Origin: Aplysia californica
Lineage: Eukaryota; Mollusca; Gastropoda; Aplysiida; Aplysiidae
Reading direction: 5' to 3'
Assembly: GCF_000002075.1 (NCBI RefSeq)
Contig: NW_004797316.1
Coordinates: 412,039 to 476,038, forward strand
Length of the DNA stretch: 64,000 bases
Shown: positions 36,480-48,179 of the stretch, one piece after another
Numbering within the stretch: position 1 is the stretch's first letter
Layout of the letters: each line of letters opens with the position of its first letter
Translations under genes and position numbers: made by a program
The notes under the pieces: model-generated
What the model was told of the DNA's origin: nothing
The model's input: only the letters and a program-made list of their open reading frames with translations
The model's database searches: none

Positions 36480-36640
36480 GATAAGCAAGTAGATGTGTGT
36501 GCGCGCATGTGCGTGTTTGTGTGTGTGTGTGCGTGTGCGTGTGTGTGTGTTTGGCGTACATGTGTGTGTACATGTGTGTGTGTTATGTGTTCGTGAGTGT
36601 GTATGTGTGTTTGTGTGTGTGTATGAGTGTGTGTGTGTGT
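36480..36640. repeat. (GT)n microsatellite
   Basis: Imperfect GT/GTGC tract that leads directly into the CAACAA minisatellite. Confidence 0.95.
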
Positions 36641-37262
36641 GTGCAACAACAAGAACCACAGCAGCATCAACAACAAGAACCACAGCAGCAGCAACAACAA
36701 GAACCACAGCAGTGCAACAACAACAAGAACCACAGCAGCAGCAACAACAAGAACCACAGCAGTGCAGCAGCAACAAGAACCACAGCAGCAGCAACAACAA
36801 GAACCACAGCAGCAGCAACAACAAGAACCACAGCAGCAGCAACAACAAGAACCACAGCAGCAGCAACAACAAGAACCACAGCAGCAGCAACAACAAGAAC
36901 CACAGCAGCAGCAACAACAAGACCGCATCAACAACAGCTGTAACAACAACAGATGCAACAACAACAGATGCAATAACAACAGATGCAACAGCAACAACAA
37001 CAGATGCAACAACAACAGATGCAACAACAACAGATGCAACAACAACAGATGCAACAGCAACAACAACAGATGCAACAACAACAGATGCAACAACAACAGA
37101 TGCAATAACAACAGATGCAACAGCAACAACAACAGATGCAACAACAACAGATGCAACAACAACAGATGCAACAGCAACAACAACAGATGCAACAACAACA
37201 GATGCAACAGCAACAACAACAGATGCAACAACAACAGATGCAACAGCACCAGCAGGAATAAA
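36641..37262. repeat. two-part CAA-rich minisatellite
   Basis: First part: a unit near CAACAACAAGAACCACAGCA, about 24 bp, repeated around eleven times. Second part: a 12-bp unit CAACAACAGATG, about 25 copies, with some units expanded by CAGCAA. Long open frames appear in several frames on both strands because the unit lacks stops in them. That is a property of the repeat, not evidence for a gene. Confidence 0.9.
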
Positions 37263-37554
37263 TGCAACATCAGCAGCAGCATAGGAGCAGCAGCAGCAGA
37301 TGACTCAGATGAGTCTACTGAACTTGAGAAGTCAAATTTGTTTGTTTGTTTTGTTTCATTTTGTTGTTGATTTTTATTTTGTTCCTTTTTAATACTTTTA
37401 TAGGGTTCTTTTGCACCTGGTAGCCTAATGATAGGAATTCAGCGAGGGCAGCATGTGTTGCACTGAATTCCAGAGTAATAAATTTTGATGATTTACGCCT
37501 TGTTTCTTGTTCAATGATTTTACTAAACTAGCACTAACTTGGGCTCTACAGTTA

Positions 37555-37850
37555 TGGTGGTGGAGATGATGATGCGGGTGATAGGCCTAGTAACGATGAT
37601 GCTGGTGGTAGCGGTGGTGATAAAGATGATGACATGATGGTGATGGTGATGATGGAGATGGTAGGGCAATGCTGGTGCTGGTGATGATCATGGTAATGAA
37701 CTAATACTAATTCAGTTGTTGCAGCTGTTACTGATGTTGAGGTCAGTGATGCTGCTGTCGCTGATGGTGATGTTAATAATGATGATAATTGTAGTGATAC
37801 TAATATTGTGGAGATTTGATGATGCAGCGAAACCACAATCAGGTGAAAGG
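37555..37850. repeat. GATGATGGTG-rich simple sequence
   Basis: Degenerate GAT/GGT trinucleotide-like sequence without a stable unit. Confidence 0.6.
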
Positions 37851-38040
37851 ACAGGGCAATATGTTTGCCTCACTCAGTCAGTGTATACTAGCCAAACGAC
37901 AGACCAACTACTTTTCCTTTAATGAAATTAATGCCGTGTGTCAAGCAGAAAAGAAATGCTAATACTGAAATGCCGAGGATCGAACCCACGACCTCCTGGA
38001 CCCAAGCCTAGGCCTGGGCCTAACTACAGCACTGGGCCGG
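37850..38040 (-). mobile_element. tRNA-derived SINE-like fragment
   Basis: Minus strand has 'gtgctgtagttaggccc' (box A-like), 'ggaggtcgtgggttcgatcc' (box B GGTTCGATCC) and a downstream body. It is nested in the element of 35,819-38,388. Confidence 0.55.
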
Positions 38041-38611
38041 TCCGGGCCTTGGGTGTCGCATTTCCCCCCAAGCGATGTCGAAGTTCCCCACAGTGGTGTC
38101 GTAATTGGAACAACCGGTGTCGAAGTTCCCCTCACAGGGGTGTCGGAATTAGAACAAGGGGTGTTGAAATTTTGAATTACGCACCCCACACACTTTAAGA
38201 GAGGGTTACAATCAACTTGGCAGGCACATTCACTTGTTTTATACAACAAACAGTTTCTCAGAGGTTTCTCCACCATCTGGTGACAGAACCTCGCCGCTCA
38301 ATTGATTTTATCCGACTACACAGACCAATGAACACAGCAGCAGTCACAGACCTGCCAGAAAGGGTGTCGAAATATGCACCCTCTACCCTAACTACAAAGT
38401 AAGATTTTTCAAAGACGAAACAAATTAAGAAGAGGGGAGAGCTAATTTCCTTTATCATTTATCTATTTCTAAACATGAGATAAAGTCCAGTAGTACATTC
38501 TTGGTGGATTCTGGTTACCCTTCCACCAGTGGAGCCTCTCCATGACCATGGTCCCTCAGCAGCAGGAGATTGTTTTTGCTTTGCTAACTGACACAGTCGC
38601 AAGACCATCCA

Positions 38612-39007
38612 GGGTGGTGCCACTGCTTGAAGTATCTAGGCCTTTCCCAAAGGGAGGACATTTCTCGTTCATGCGCAGTAGAATTGTAAATGGGCTGATT
38701 CATCAATGTTACGCTCATACTGTGCCTGATCTACAACGTAACAACAGGGAACTGCTGCTTTTTCTTTCCTTAGAATCCGTACTAGATTCTATATTTTCAT
38801 TTTTCCTCTAGATCTAGATCTACTTCTTTTGTATCATGTTTGTCACACTCTTGTTACCCGCTATTTCCGGCCTTGAAAGTCGAAACAGGTTTTAGAGAGG
38901 TGAGCAGAGTAAGCCTGATTCCCTGTAAAGACTTCTCTGTTGACATCCACCCTTTGGCGCTCATATGACCTTATGCAGTTACGAGTGCCGTAAAACCTCT
39001 ACTAAAT
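38612..39007 (+). mobile_element. SINE family C, plus strand
   Basis: 'ggcctttcccaaagggagg', 'agtagaattgtaaatgggct', 'gttgacatccaccctttgg' and 'ccttatgcagttacgagtgc' occur in the same order as in the copy at 39,425-39,826. It ends in 'cctctactaaa'. Confidence 0.8.
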
Positions 39008-39142
39008 ATTTTTTTTAAAATAACACTCACAAGGCTTCGTGACAAGGTAATGACCGTAATGTCAGAAAAACAGTCATAGTACATCCCATTTACAACTAGA
39101 ACCTTGTATTATACAAAACAACAACAAATGAACGGCGAACAA

Positions 39143-41494
39143 ATGAGCAATTGCCAAAACGTGAGACTCTCTTGATGCCAAAACATTTTTCTCACCAATT
39201 TGAATCCTTTTTCTGTCAGTCACAGATTGACAGTAGTGCTCATATCTGCAGTATCAGAGCAAGGGGATGTAGGGTTTTGGAGATTTGGGTCTATTGGTTT
39301 GGCAACCACTGTATTTCTTATATAACAGTGATGACAGTACAGATAAGCAGCAAGGCAAATTATAGGCTTTAAATTCCATGTGTTTAGTAAACAAAGACTT
39401 TATACACTATGAACTCCATTCATACCCCCCGGGGCAGTGCAACGGACTGTAGTGTCTTTTGGCCATTCCAAAAGGAGGGGTACATTTCTCGTTCAAGCAC
39501 AGTAGAATTGTAAATGGGCTGATCCATCCTGTCATGCTCATAACTGTGCCTGATCTACAACAGGGAACTGCTGCTTTTTCTTTCCTAATCCTTACTATTG
39601 TCAATTCTATTTACTTCTTTTGTATGTTTGTCACACTCTTGTGACTCGCTATTTCCGCGGTGCCTTGATAGTCGAAGCAGGCCTTGTGCTGTTTAAGTTT
39701 GAGAGGTGAGCAGAGTAAGTCTGATTCCCTGTCTGTAAAGACTTCTCTGTTGACATCCACCCCTTGGCGCTCATATAATGACCTTATGCAGTTGCGAGCG
39801 CCATACAACCCTCTACTAAAAAAAAAATTCATAATGGTAATATAAATGACAAGCATTGTAACAATGACGCAGAGCACAGAATATGTCATCATTGTTATGT
39901 ACAGGAAAGGATACACACAATGGATTATGGATATTATCATTGATAACGCATCACAATAGTGAAAGGCTGTACAAATACAGTTATCAAAGCCTCAGTACCA
40001 GAAAAAACACACATGTGCAAAACAATTTTAAACTTTAAATATGAGGAGAAAGCCCAAAATCAGTGGGCTGACAGTGAAGACAAACATGACTTGTAACATG
40101 AACAATGATATGACACAATGTACTGGAAAAGACAAAGTCATGCCTCCTGAGAGAAATGTGCACTTTAAGAGTAAAAAAAAACCAGGAGAGGTTTCTTTTG
40201 CTTTGAAGCAGATATCAGGTCGTGTATCAAAGACAGTGGACAATCATGACAAACAGTGCTCGTACATTTTATAACAGTGATGACAAAACATCTGGAAAAA
40301 AGTAAAATCATGCCTACAAAGAACAAATATGTGCATTATGAGATACACAGATCAATAAGGGCATATTTTTCTTCTAAATGTTCTGAATCATGCATGTATG
40401 AAATATATGTGGAAAACTTATTGATTTTAGAAATGATGACAAACATTATTGTACATAACCATTATGACACAATGATTTGGAAAAAGGCATTCATGCCAAC
40501 AAAGAACAAATGTGTACTTTTGAGTTAGACAGATAAACAAGGACATGTTTGTTTATTTGTTTGATTGAGTAAAGAAAAGCACATGACTTAAAAAATGCTT
40601 GCTCTTAGGACAATTTAATTTCTTGTACGTCAGTCAGTCTTGTACGGCTGTATGACGACACCCCAGAGTGTCCTCACTAAGCACAAAAGCTAAATCGTAA
40701 CCATAGAAATGATCCATCTCTCGAAGTTTGTTCACACATCACACTCTTGTTCCAGGAATCCAAAGTAAGCACTGCAATTTCACTAAAATATTCAACAGGG
40801 TAGCATAAAAACACGCAAAATAGTCTTGTATATGTCACATTCAATATGATTCAAAGGTAGATTCTTGAGCGTCACCAAATGTTGACGACAATGACTACTT
40901 TCGTTTTTCTCTTTCCACCGTTGCTTCGGCTGTTTTGGAGAAGCGGGTACGGCGAAGTCACTCGGGAAAACAATTATATCCGGGCACTGTTGATGATCCG
41001 TTCAAAACAAAAGTAGGCCAAATTTCGGACCTCCAGTGCATCTCGAAATGATGACAATCGCTGCGAATTTTAAACGGCCGACCGAAATCGTAAATCTAGG
41101 CACCCGATGTTCCTTTCGCTTGTCACAGCTTTTGAAGTATTGAATAAACGACGAAAAGCAAAAAGATTTAACCAGCTATGGTAATTCTACTGGAAAATAA
41201 TGCTGTGTTTTGAAACACCTAGTCCATGACGACACGACGAACACCCAAGTAATCCTAATTATTCGTTAAATTGCAAACAAATAAACCGATTTCTTGAGCA
41301 AATGAACCTTTCTCGATGACAAATAGCATATGATCAAAGCACACATTAAAAAAACACCCAAAAGTACTAAATTTTGGACATTCTTGGAAGTTTGCATTGG
41401 TGTGCTCAAAATGACAGTCCAGGAATCACTAAAAAAACTAACTTTTTTTGGCACAAAATTTACAAACTCAAGATTTTTAATGCTGATGTGGGGT
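39143..41494. repeat. 2-kb duplication, copy 2
   Basis: Direct repeat of 30,258-32,229, enlarged by a 402-bp SINE insertion. It lies upstream of the WBP2 promoter, while copy 1 lies within WBP2 intron 1. Confidence 0.85.
39425..39826 (+). mobile_element. SINE family C with poly-A tail and target duplication
   Basis: The insert is absent from duplication copy 1, which reads straight through 'ccattcataatgg'. It is flanked by ATTCATA at 39,418-39,424 and 39,827-39,833, and its 3' end is a run of A. This shows retroposition. No tRNA-like head was recognised, so the source RNA is uncertain. Confidence 0.9.
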
Positions 41495-41734
41495 CTGAAA
41501 CTGCTAATGCAGGTTCTACTTATGCACACTGATGTGAGATGTATGTGTTTTTCCCTACGTTTTGGCAATGGCTCAAATATAAATAGGCAACGGAGTGGTT
41601 ATCCATACAATTGTACGAACAACTCTGTCTAGTTATCCGTACGACATTTTACGCCCAGTTGTTCAAATAATTGCTACAGTATTCCATACAAGAGTACATA
41701 CCCACAGGCCTACCTGTTCTGTCTTAGTAGATGA

Positions 41735-41835
41735 GTTGTTTCCAATTTTCCGCCAGCGGAAATTTTTTTAATATTCCGTCAGACCTCATCTGCCGATCCG
41801 ATGCCCGCCGCCTCATTGATGGTGTCCCCCCATGT
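41735..41835 (+). repeat. GC-rich repeat J, copy 2
   Basis: Inverse partner of 28,278-28,375, inside the 823-bp element. Confidence 0.65.
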
Positions 41836-41924
41836 GAAAAAAAAAAAAAAACTACGTCTAGGTCTAGATGTATGTATTGCGTACTGTAAAAATATTTAAG
41901 CTTAATATACCTTATTCTAATTCC

Positions 41925-42080
41925 GTTGATAGTTCTGATGGCCGAAATGACAGCGTGTCTGCTTTTGAAAAAGTGTTTAGTTATTATGAGTGTGGGTTCG
42001 AATCCCGGTATTGGAAGTTTTTGGGGGTTTTCTCTCTCCTCCCCCGACTGACCAACAATTTTTTCCCATGATTGTTTTGA
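41925..42080 (+). mobile_element. tRNA-derived SINE, family H
   Basis: 'gttctgatggccgaaatg' (box A region) and 'gtgtgggttcgaatcccgg' (box B GGTTCGAATCC), then 'gactgaccaacaatttttt'. It matches the inverse copy at 26,660-26,830. Confidence 0.7.
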
Positions 42081-43009
42081 CTCTAAAGATTTCCTCTCTC
42101 AGTTTTGTGTAAAAACAAAGAAACATAATAATCATAAAGATCTAGGGCCTACTTATGTTTTAATAAAAGTATAGGATCTACTTTTGTTTTTAGGCCTACC
42201 CAGTTAAGCCTGGTTAAAGTTAAATACATATTAATATTGATGCTTTACCCAGGGGAGAACCAACTGGATGACATAGATTCTTGGCTTATTTTTACCAACT
42301 ACCTCCAAAATTCGAATAATTGTACGAATAACTCTGTCTGGTTATTGGTACAATTGTACAAATAACTAGTTACAGTTGTACGCTCTATTGTACCAATAAC
42401 CGCAGCCTATAAATAGGCCTGTACTACTACTAGCAATGCCAATCGGGCTTCCGCGCACAGTCACTGTAGTTTGATTTTCAGTTTTTCATTAGTTTTGTTT
42501 AGATCTAATCTTGGGAAAGTCCTTCTTCTAATACATGGTGCCCATTACGGCTGGGTCGGGCTGATCGCCGACTCGGTCGCCTGAAACTGAAAACAAACAG
42601 ATCGCTTTAAATTTAGGAAAATCCAGATGTTGGTGCACCCTATTAAGAAAATCCGGATTTTAACCTTTTTTTCCTCTGCACCCCATTCTAAAACGGGTGT
42701 GAAACGGTTGGCACGCGGTTCTTTAAATTCTACAATTTATAATTCACAATCGTTGACTTATTTCAAAAGTCTGAATTCTCTCAAGTTTACAGATCCCTTA
42801 GTTATGCTCAGGTAGAAGATACCGTGCCTACTATTTTTTTCCATCTGTTTAGAGGTAGGAGAAAGTATCTGTTTGGACGACAAAATAAACATGGTTTAGT
42901 AATTAAATTGATTCTCCATCACTATATACTGGTGGGCAGGATGCTGACGTCAATTCACGTCAATGTTCCAACCCCCGCCCCCACTTCCCTTTTTCCCCTT
43001 ACAGGGAAT

Positions 43010-43300
43010 GAAGTTTCGTTCATAACCATTATGACATACTGATTCGTTCATAAGTATTTATGACACATTTGATTTTGGGCCCAAAAATTAACCTATCGTT
43101 GTCATTCACACAAAATGGTTTTCATTTAGGAGACTCTCCTCAAAATATGCGCATGCATTTATATATGAAGAAAGAATTTAAAGTTTATACACTGAAAAAT
43201 CCTCAGAATATACATTTATAATGGTCCGTTCATAACAATTATGACAAACTTCAGTTTTTATCTAAAAATTAATATTTTGATTCGTTACGCACTTAAAAAC
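43010..43300. repeat. TTCATAACNATTATGACA motif cluster, left of LINE
   Basis: Three occurrences ('gttcataaccattatgaca' at about 43,018, 'gttcataagtatttatgaca' at about 43,046, 'gttcataacaattatgacaa' at about 43,226). Two similar sequences follow on the far side of the LINE at 46,650 and 46,830. The LINE therefore interrupted this repeat. Confidence 0.55.
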
Positions 43301-43309
43301 ACGCGTGTG

Positions 43310-46300
43310 GTTCTCGGGATCCTGTCCAAGAGACAGGGGAGCAAAGAATAGGACCACTGTATCCGTACCGCACATGTCGTAGAAGGCGACTAATGTCGGT
43401 TGGGCAAAGGGTTAGCAGCCCTTTCCTGTAAAACAAAAAGAGGCTACAAAAACAACACGACCGCCAGTTCTGGAAGATGGAGGACCTTCTACACCGAGGA
43501 GAGGAGAGAATATGGAGTGTAGAATGACACAAGGTGGTGAAAGCCGAAAGGAAGCCACCAAGCCGAGAAACCTCCTGTCGGCCAGAAGAACCACCAGACT
43601 TGGCACCTGGAATGTTCGTACAATGAAGGAGGCAGGGAAGGCACTGCAGGTTGCAAGAGAGATGGAGACCTACCAACTGGACATATTGGGTCTCTGTGAG
43701 ACGAGATGGACGAATGCAGGGGAGTGCCAACTTGCTTCAGGGGAAACAGTTCTCTACTCTGGACATCTGGAGGAAAACTCGCCGCATACAGAAGGAGTAG
43801 ATATTCTGTTATCAACACACGCCAAGCAGGCTTTAGTCGGATGGAAAGCAGAGGGCCCGCTACTACTATCAGTTGAATTCCGTTCACAGAAGAAAGACAG
43901 CAACCTTCATGTTATCCAGGGATATGCCCCCACCAATGATAAGGACTAGGATGTAAAAGAGACTTTCTACAAAATGCTATAAAATACTATTGATCAGGTT
44001 AGAAGGAAGGACATCTTGATTTTAATGGAAGACTTCAACGCTAAGGTAGGCAGTGACAATATGTCACAATGTAGGCTTTGAGGAAACCATGGGGAGACAC
44101 GGACTTGGAGTCAGAAACGAGAATGGAGAACTATTTGCAGAAACGAATGGGCTCATGATAGGAGGGACTGTTTTCCCACATAAACAGATACACAAATCAA
44201 CATGGGTGTCGCTAGACCAATAATCTGAAAACCAGATTGACCACATATGTGTCAACAAAAAATTCAGGAGATCAATGAGGGATGTTAGAGTTTACAGGGG
44301 TGCAGACGTAGCTTCGGACCATCATCTGCTCATTTCAACAATCCAACTAAAACTAAAGCGAAGACAGGGAATTGTCAATAATCATAGGTACCGGTACAAC
44401 ATGGAATTTCTGAGAGAGCCATCGTCAAGTGAGGAGTTTAATGTAGCAGTTAAGAACAGGTTCCAAGTGTTGGAAACACTAGGCGAGGATAGCAGCGTGG
44501 AAGAAACATAGGAGGCAATAAAAGAAGGCTGGACCACAGTGTGTCAAGAGGTACTGGGGAAACGGAAATGTGAGCACAAGCCTTGATATCGGCCACCACT
44601 CTGAGGAAGGTAGAAGACAGGAAAAAGAAAAAGGATCAGGTAAACAGGAGCAAGACAAGAGCAGCCAAAGCAAAGGCCCAAGACGAATACACCAAAGCAA
44701 TGAAGGAGGTAAAAGTCAGTGTACGGAAAGACAAAAGAAACTATGTAGATGACCTAGCGCGTGGGGCAGAGGAAGCAGCAGGGGCAGGAAACATGAGAGG
44801 ACTGTATATGAAACCACCAAGAAACTTGCAGGCAGATACAAGAACGCAGATGTGCCAGTGAAGGATAAGTAGGGAAAGCTTCTCACAAATCCAGATGAAC
44901 AGAAAGAACGCTGGAAGGAGCATTTCAAAGAGCTACTGAACAGACCAGGGCCAGAAAAACAGTGTGACATTCCACCAGCAGAGATTGATCTGAGGGTGAG
45001 TGAAGAAAGCCCACTTTAGAGGAGATCTAGGAGGCGATAAGACACCAGAAAGCAGGCGAGGCGGCGGCCCAGATGGAATTCCCCCATAAGTTCCCACGGC
45101 AAACATCAACATTGCGGCAGGGATTCTTCATGGAATTATTGGCAAGATATGGGACTGCGAAAAATTTCCACAGGATTGGAGTGAGGGATTGCTCGTGAAA
45201 CTACCCAAGAAAGGAGACCTGCATGAGTGTGAAAACTACAGAGAAATCATGCTCCTTTCCTTTCCGGGGAAGATTTTAAGTCGTACCATACTGGAAAGAC
45301 TGAAGGAAGCCGTGGATGCAAAGCTAAGAGAGGAGCAGGCAGGATTTCGTTAAAAGAGATCATGTACAGATCAGATTGCAACTTTGAGGATAATAGTAGA
45401 GCAGTCCACGGAGTAGAACTGTTCCCTGTACGTTAACTTTGTTGACTACGAGAAAGCTTTTGACAACCTAGGTAGGGACTCAATATGGAAGCTCCTGCGC
45501 CACTACGGAATACCAAGTTCGTTAGATTGATCAAGAAGATGTATGAAGGAATGAGTTGCAGTGTCTTACTTGGAGGGCAACGGACAGACTCTTTTGAAGT
45601 GAATACAGGAGTGAGACAGGGATGCCTGCTATCGTCTTTTTTATTTTATTAACAGTGGATTGGATAATGAGACAGACAACATCGGGACAACATGGTGGCA
45701 TACAGTAGACCCTTTCCAGTCAATTGGAAGACTTGGACTTTGCAGACGACTTGGCACTTCTTTCTCACAGTCAAGCCCAGATGCAACAGAAAACTGATCG
45801 CCTCAGGACCTTCTCCCGTAGTGTTGGATTCCATATTCAAACGGATAAAACGAAAGTTCTACGAATGAATGCAGCCGACATTCCTATCACACTGCAAGGG
45901 GCACCATTGGCGGATTTTGAGTCCTTCACCTACCTGGGAAGTGTCATCAACAAGGCAGGGGGAACAGACGAAGACATCAAGGTCAAAATCCAAAAGGCAA
46001 GAGCAGCATTCATCATTCTCAGGAATATATGGATGTCTAAAGAACTGGGATTGAACACCAAGCTGAGGATCTTCAAAACAAACATGAAGACTGTTCTTTT
46101 GTATGGTTCAGAGACATGGAGGCTCACAGCATCAGCAGCAAGGAAACTGCAGAGCTTCGTAAATGGATGCCTACGAAGGAGTGTGGGGATCAAGTGGTAT
46201 GATCGAGTCACTAATGCTCAACTGTGGGAAAGAACAAGCCAAAGGCCAGTAAAGGAAGACATACAGGTGAAGAAATGGAAATGGATTGGACACACCCTGA

Positions 46301-46615
46301 GGAGACCTCCGACAAGCATCATCAGGCTGGCTTTAAACGTGGAACCCACAAGGAAAACGTAAGAAGGGAAGACCAAAGATGACATGGAGGCGAGCGATAC
46401 AAACGGAAACTGAAAAAGCGGGGACATCATGGAAACACATAGAAAAGGATGCTCAGGACAGGCTTCGCTGGAGTAATGCTGTTGATGGTCTGCGCTCCAC
46501 TGGGAGTTAAAAATGTTTTTGCCTCTTCTTCGTGTCTCTTTTGAGTCATCGGCACGCTGTTCTTCCATGTTTATGCAACAATGTAAAAGGATGTTGTGAA
46601 ACAGCATCAAGTCCC
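43310..46615 (+). mobile_element. RTE-like LINE, nearly full length, decayed
   Basis: The order is that of a one-ORF LINE. Apurinic endonuclease parts: 'RLGTWNVRTMKEAG', 'ILGLCETRWT', 'QGYAPTND', and 'ASDHHLLISTIQ' near 44,310. Reverse transcriptase parts: 'EQAGFR' near 45,340, 'YVNFVDYEKAFDNL' near 45,430, and 'LDFADDLALLSHS' with the catalytic Asp pair near 45,740. Then the C-terminal part 'TYLGSVINKAGGTDED', 'VLLYGSETWRLT', 'KKWKWIGHTLRRP'. The 5' leader contains 'ggtagcagcccttt'-like sequence common in such elements. The ORF is split by several stops and frame changes; the 45,724-46,362 segment is still open for 212 codons. The clade is judged from motif style only. Confidence 0.88.
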
Positions 46616-47074
46616 ACAAATGATATTTTGCGAAAATATCATAACGTGTTTGTTCATGACATCATTATGACAAACCTAGATTATCTCAATTAAAGTCATA
46701 TTTAAGCAAAACCATGAAACAGAGCTGAAAATTACCCTTCTGATGGGTCAATGTCAATCCAATGTTTAATAACAGTCATTTCTGGGGATAGTATGTTAAA
46801 CAATTTGGGGTTTTTTTGACCTTGGAAAGACTGATGATGTAATTATGACACGAGTTATGAACAAACTTATTATATGTTTTACTCAGAAATAACATCACAA
46901 ATATAAAAAATTAAAACCCTGTCAATGAACACATGGTGTTATGATGGTGTATACTAAATATTTTCAATGTTTGAATGCAGTTCTGTTTTATAGTTTAAGA
47001 TTAACAATATTCTGTATTTAACATACAATTACATGTGCTCTCAAGATGAGTAAAAAATGCCCTATTTTTAGTAC

Positions 47075-47290
47075 TGTCGAACCTGCCATGACGGCCACTT
47101 CTATAAGACGGTCACCTGTACAAATGGCCTCTTTCTATTCCCCCCCCTGCATTTTTTCTATATAATTTCACTGTTTAATATGGCCACCTGTCCAATGCGG
47201 CCGCGACCACCATATTTTAACACACAACCCCTATCACACTTAACGATAACTCCTGTCTTAGACGGCCACCTTTGTTTCTCCATTACGTTG
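47075..47290. mobile_element. partial MITE-like end, TACTGTCGAACCTGCC
   Basis: Begins GTACTGTCGAACCTGCC followed by 'gacggccac' units repeated with 'tatggccacctgtcc' and 'gacggccacc', like the 1,299-1,440 family. No right-hand terminus was identified. Confidence 0.45.
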
Positions 47291-47299
47291 TACCATAAA

Positions 47300-48175
47300 C
47301 TATGTGTTGGCCCCTGGCGTTGTGGGCGAGTCTTCATTATCCAATCACCTGTTGTTGTTAGGTAGTCCCTCCAATCGATCATGTTGCGTAGGCCCCTCGC
47401 ACTGTTGACCAATAGGTGACAAATTTTCTGCTGCTGGTGAAGTAAGCCACCGTAAGCGTGTGATCCCTCATAACCCATAAGCCCCACCCAGGACTCATAC
47501 ACAAATCGTTAGTGAGGTGAGCAGTCACTATTTACCCAGTCTTTGGCTAAAGGTAGATTTTTTAAACATGAGCCCGATCCTGAAAAGTAAAAATGTCTCA
47601 ATGACTACCAAAATGAAAGCTCTGAAATACTATGTTGTGGTCAACCATGTTATAGGGCTGTGAAAATAAAATAAAAGCAATAGAAATGTGGTTTCTCTAT
47701 GAGGCTGCTGAAAATATTGTCATCATGGGAGGAAAAGAAATCAAATGAGGGGGCACTTGAAGTTGAAGAAGCCTATTTGGGCCGCTCCCTGATAAAAGCA
47801 ATCAGGAAAAGACAAATGCCGTTTCTGGGACACTAAATAAAATGAATTGAAAATGATTGCAACGAGGGCATGTCCCCCTGAAAACCCCCAGATTTTAAAG
47901 TCATTTTGGGCATTCTATGAAATACTTTTCCTGATAAGTTCAGAAAGTTTAATTTTGCCTCTCATTTTGGCAGTGTTCTTAGGCTTTCCAGGTTCAGCAT
48001 TTGAGTTTTGCGCAAACAGACAGGTATGGTAGAATTTGGGGTGTTGTTATAGATCTAGATCTATCGAGAAAAACAAGATCAGCTTTCATTTTGTTACCAC
48101 CTAGATTCTTCAATCCTGATTTGATGAAGTATAATAGTCAAAACATGCAGTCTGTGCAGTGTTAACACAGAAACA
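47300..48175. other. intergenic, unrecognised
   Basis: No exon or repeat could be named. The minus-strand 114-codon ORF at 47,158-47,502 overlaps the MITE-like end and lacks family signatures. Confidence 0.4.
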
Positions 48176-48179
48176 CCAT

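Larger units (their letters stand above)
35819..38388. mobile_element. novel-looking TIR element with 21-bp-spaced TTCGACACCCC arrays
   Basis: The ends are 25-bp inverted repeats matching at 24 positions. The left end begins GGGTAGAGGGTGCATATT, and the inverse is at 38,364-38,388. A TA flanks each side (35,817-35,818 and 38,389-38,390), as in Tc1/mariner-like insertion. Inside, TTCGACACCCC-type motifs recur about every 21 bp at 36,281-36,375. The inverse motif recurs at the same spacing at 38,051-38,166. The centre is a GT tract, a CAACAACAGATG minisatellite and an embedded tRNA-like SINE. No transposase is seen, so it is presumably mobilised in trans. The family is not one I can name. Confidence 0.75.
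41586..42408. mobile_element. 823-bp element with 8-bp target duplication
   Basis: TATAAATA occurs at 41,578-41,585 and 42,409-42,416. The ends are imperfect inverted repeats (GGC..GTGGTTATCCATACAATTG against GGCTGCGGTTATTGGTACAA). Internal 'ttgtacgaa(c/t)aactctgtc' is found near both ends. 8-bp duplications are typical of hAT elements, but the terminal bases are not classical. It contains a family H SINE and repeat J. No transposase is seen. Confidence 0.65.

Noticed and set aside
36417-37370. Long ORFs (up to 282 codons) of poly-Leu, poly-Gln/Thr or Asn/Lys/His/Ser on both strands
   Set aside because: They are translations of a minisatellite whose unit length is a multiple of three; open frames on both strands argue against coding.
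43293-43887. Minus-strand ORFs of 145 and 132 codons
   Set aside because: Antisense shadows of the RTE-like LINE endonuclease region.
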